DNA of 64,000 nt from Paenibacillus sp. RC67 (GTDB lineage Bacteria > Bacillota > Bacilli > Paenibacillales > NBRC-103111), in contig NZ_CP125098.1 of the NCBI RefSeq assembly GCF_030020805.1, forward strand, positions 6,223,501 to 6,287,500, given 5' to 3'. Below, piece by piece: positions 62,212 to 64,000 of the stretch. Position 1 is the first letter of the stretch, and every line of letters starts with the position of its first letter. The notes under the pieces were generated by a model. It was given only the letters and a program-made list of their open reading frames with translations. It was not told the origin of the DNA and ran no database searches. A program made the position numbers and the translations under genes.

Positions 62212-64000
62212 TTATCGGTTCAACAAACTGCCTACATATCTCAGCAATTCATTGGCCGAAGCCGTAGTATAGCCGTGCTCCTCAACGAGCCTCTTAATAA
62301 CCTCGTTGATCCTCTTCAATTGATTTTCGTCCGGCGTCTTGGTTGAAGTCGTAATTTTCACGATATCCTTCAAATCGGCAAACAGCTTCTTCTCAATCGC
62401 TTCACGCAGCCGTTCATGACTGCTGTAATTGAAACGATGTCCTTTACGCGAATAAGAGGACATGCGGATCAAAATTTCTTCACGGAACGCTTTTTTGGCA
62501 TTTTCCGAAATCCCGATTTGCTCCTCAATGGAACGCATCAGTCTTTCATCCGGATCCATCTCCTCGCCGGTTAACGGATCTTTAATCTTGCCCCAGTTAC
62601 AATAAGCCTCGATGTTGTCGAGGTAGTTGTTGAACAACGTTTTGGCTGACTCCTCGAATGAGTAAACGAATGCTTTCTGAACTTCCTTCTTGGCCAGCTC
62701 GTCATATTCCTTGCGGGCAACGGAGATGAAGTTCAAATAACGCTCACGCTCTTCCTTTGTAATGGAAGGGTGTTGGTCCAAACCGTCCTTCAGCGCTCGC
62801 AGCACATCCAGTGCGTTAATAAATTCCAAGCCTTGACGTATCAATGCGCTCGATATTCTATTGATAACATACCGTGGATCTATACCGGACATGCCTTCTT
62901 CCAGGTACTCGTTTTGCATTTCTTTCAAATCCGCTTCCTTGAACCCTTCGACCTCTTCCCCATCGTACATGCGCATTTTTTTGACGAGGTCCATCCCCTG
63001 CTTCTTTGATTCCTTCAAGCGAGTCAGAATCGAGAAGATCGCTGCTGCCCGCAAGGAATGCGGTGCAATGTGAACGTGAGACATGTCGCTTTGCCGGATC
63101 AGCTTCGTATAGATTTTTTCTTCCTCCGACACCTTCAAATTGTAAGGGATCGGCATCACGATCATCCGCGACTGAAGGGCTTCATTCTTCTTGTTCGCGA
63201 TAAATGATTTATACTCGGATTCGTTCGTATGAGCAATGATCAGCTCATCCGCCGAAATAAGGGCAAACCGTCCCGCCTTGAAATTCCCCTCTTGAGTCAA
63301 CGACAGTAAATTCCACAAAAATTTCTCATCACACTTCAGCATTTCCTGGAACTCCATAATACCGCGGTTTGCTTTATTCAGCTCCCCATCGAATCGGTAA
63401 GCTCGGGGGTCGGATTCGGACCCGAACTCTGTGATCGTCGAGAAATCGATGCTGCCCGTTAAGTCAGCAATATCCTGGGACTTTGGATCCGATGGGCTGA
63501 AGGTACCAATCCCCGTCCGGTTATCCTCCGAGATCAATACACGTTCCACCAGAACATCTTCAATGCGTCCATGGTATTCAGTTTTCAGGCGCATTTGACA
63601 TGATGGGCACAAGTTTCCCTCGATCTTGATCCCAAACTCCTCTTCCACCTCGTACCGCAGCTCCTGCGGTATCAAATGCATCGGCTCTTCATGCATCGGA
63701 CATCCTTTGATAGCGTAGACCGCGCCTTGATCCGTACGCGAATATTGTTCCAGCCCTCTCTTAAGTAACGTAACGATCGTCGACTTCCCGCCGCTGACCG
63801 GCCCCATCAGAAGGAGGATACGCTTACGCACATCCAGGCGTCTAGCCGCTGAGTGGAAATATTCCTCGACCAATTTTTCGATGGCCGTATCAAGACCGAA
63901 TATTTCCTTTTCAAAGAAATGATACCTGCGCTTGCCGTTATCGTTTCCGATGCCTTGCGATGCGATCATCTCGTAAACACGGGAATGCGCCGTCATCGCC
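62212..64000 (-). CDS. prkA: PrkA family serine protein kinase, N-terminus outside the window
   Basis: 596 visible residues of about 631; the open frame runs off the right edge, so the true start is not visible, and the ATG at 63996 is internal (AHSRVYEMI aligns with about residue 40 of PrkA). AAA+ module with Walker A GPVSGGKSTIVTLL and the family's NRGIMEFQEMLKC, plus a C-terminal protein kinase-like domain. The Cys-containing CPMHEEPMHLIP and LCPSCQM motifs are typical. PrkA acts in sporulation through SigK-linked control in Bacillus and works with YhbH and SpoVR. A 203-bp gap separates it from the small gene downstream. Confidence 0.96.
   Translation of the reverse strand, partial: AMTAHSRVYEMIASQGIGNDNGKRRYHFFEKEIFGLDTAIEKLVEEYFHSAARRLDVRKRILLLMGPVSGGKSTIVTLLKRGLEQYSRTDQGAVYAIKGCPMHEEPMHLIPQELRYEVEEEFGIKIEGNLCPSCQMRLKTEYHGRIEDVLVERVLISEDNRTGIGTFSPSDPKSQDIADLTGSIDFSTITEFGSESDPRAYRFDGELNKANRGIMEFQEMLKCDEKFLWNLLSLTQEGNFKAGRFALISADELIIAHTNESEYKSFIANKKNEALQSRMIVMPIPYNLKVSEEEKIYTKLIRQSDMSHVHIAPHSLRAAAIFSILTRLKESKKQGMDLVKKMRMYDGEEVEGFKEADLKEMQNEYLEEGMSGIDPRYVINRISSALIRQGLEFINALDVLRALKDGLDQHPSITKEERERYLNFISVARKEYDELAKKEVQKAFVYSFEESAKTLFNNYLDNIEAYCNWGKIKDPLTGEEMDPDERLMRSIEEQIGISENAKKAFREEILIRMSSYSRKGHRFNYSSHERLREAIEKKLFADLKDIVKITTSTKTPDENQLKRINEVIKRLVEEHGYTTASANELLRYVGSLLNR

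Overview
The window looks like the chromosome of an endospore-forming, carbohydrate-degrading member of the Paenibacillaceae (Bacillota). The evidence is a GerA/GerB/GerC-type germinant receptor operon, the PrkA, YhbH and SpoVR sporulation-associated proteins, a KinE-like PAS kinase, an aa3 quinol oxidase (qoxABCD), YesM/YesN-type two-component control, AraC regulators paired with glycoside hydrolases, strong AAGGAGG-type ribosome binding sites and CcpA (cre) and TnrA/GlnR operator matches. There are no rRNA or tRNA genes, no CRISPR array, no intact insertion sequence and no phage module that I can see.

Layout. 1-2.7 kb: germination operon on the minus strand in the order B-A-C. 2.8-3.9 kb: an APH-fold kinase behind a probable leader-peptide attenuator. 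4.0-14.0 kb: sugar utilisation with regulators (FadR-type, two AraC-type), a GHL6-type glycosidase, a YhfW-like Rieske oxidoreductase, a sugar-binding lipoprotein and a GH36 alpha-galactosidase. 14.0-14.5 kb: a dihydrofolate reductase resembling trimethoprim-resistant DfrA enzymes. 14.6-19.4 kb: a CstA/BtsT-type transporter with its YbdD partner and a LytS/LytT two-component pair, with a perfect cre site before cstA. 19.5-24.2 kb: small housekeeping or unknown genes and a PAS-GGDEF-EAL protein. 24.3-38.1 kb: a second carbohydrate region (GH95 fucosidase, aldo/keto reductase, epimerase, GH28 pectinase, YesM/YesN kinase and regulator, LplA-like lipoprotein, Gfo/Idh dehydrogenase, uronate-isomerase-like hydrolase). 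This set suggests use of plant cell-wall pectins and fucosylated glycans. 38.6-43.1 kb: qoxABCD. 43.2-47.2 kb: a stalk-domain secreted protein, then yhbH-spoVR. 47.4-53.2 kb: Mn-dependent pyrophosphatase, glutaminase, acyltransferase, LOG family enzyme and a dehydrogenase-cupin fusion. 53.4-64 kb: a TnrA-like regulator, an orphan OmpR-type regulator, a DUF2334-FG-GAP surface protein, a methyltransferase, a decayed arsB, a LytTR-PAS-kinase fusion, a Tyr/Pro-rich small protein and prkA, which runs off the right edge.

Decay and irregularities. spoVR is frameshifted at a C5 run. The acyltransferase at 49.8 kb has its natural start thrown out of frame at a G run. arsB is deleted in at least three places. 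A C-terminal scrap of a pectinesterase gene survives between ppaC and glsA. The two homopolymer events may be assembly errors. A ~60-bp imperfect repeat occurs twice in intergenic DNA (44.4 and 56.8 kb).

Most interesting to follow up: the LytTR-kinase fusion, the dispersed repeat, the leader-peptide attenuator before the phosphotransferase gene, the DfrA12-like reductase, and the TnrA-like regulator with a perfect operator but an atypical C-terminal tail. All assignments are made by reading the sequence; no database search was run.
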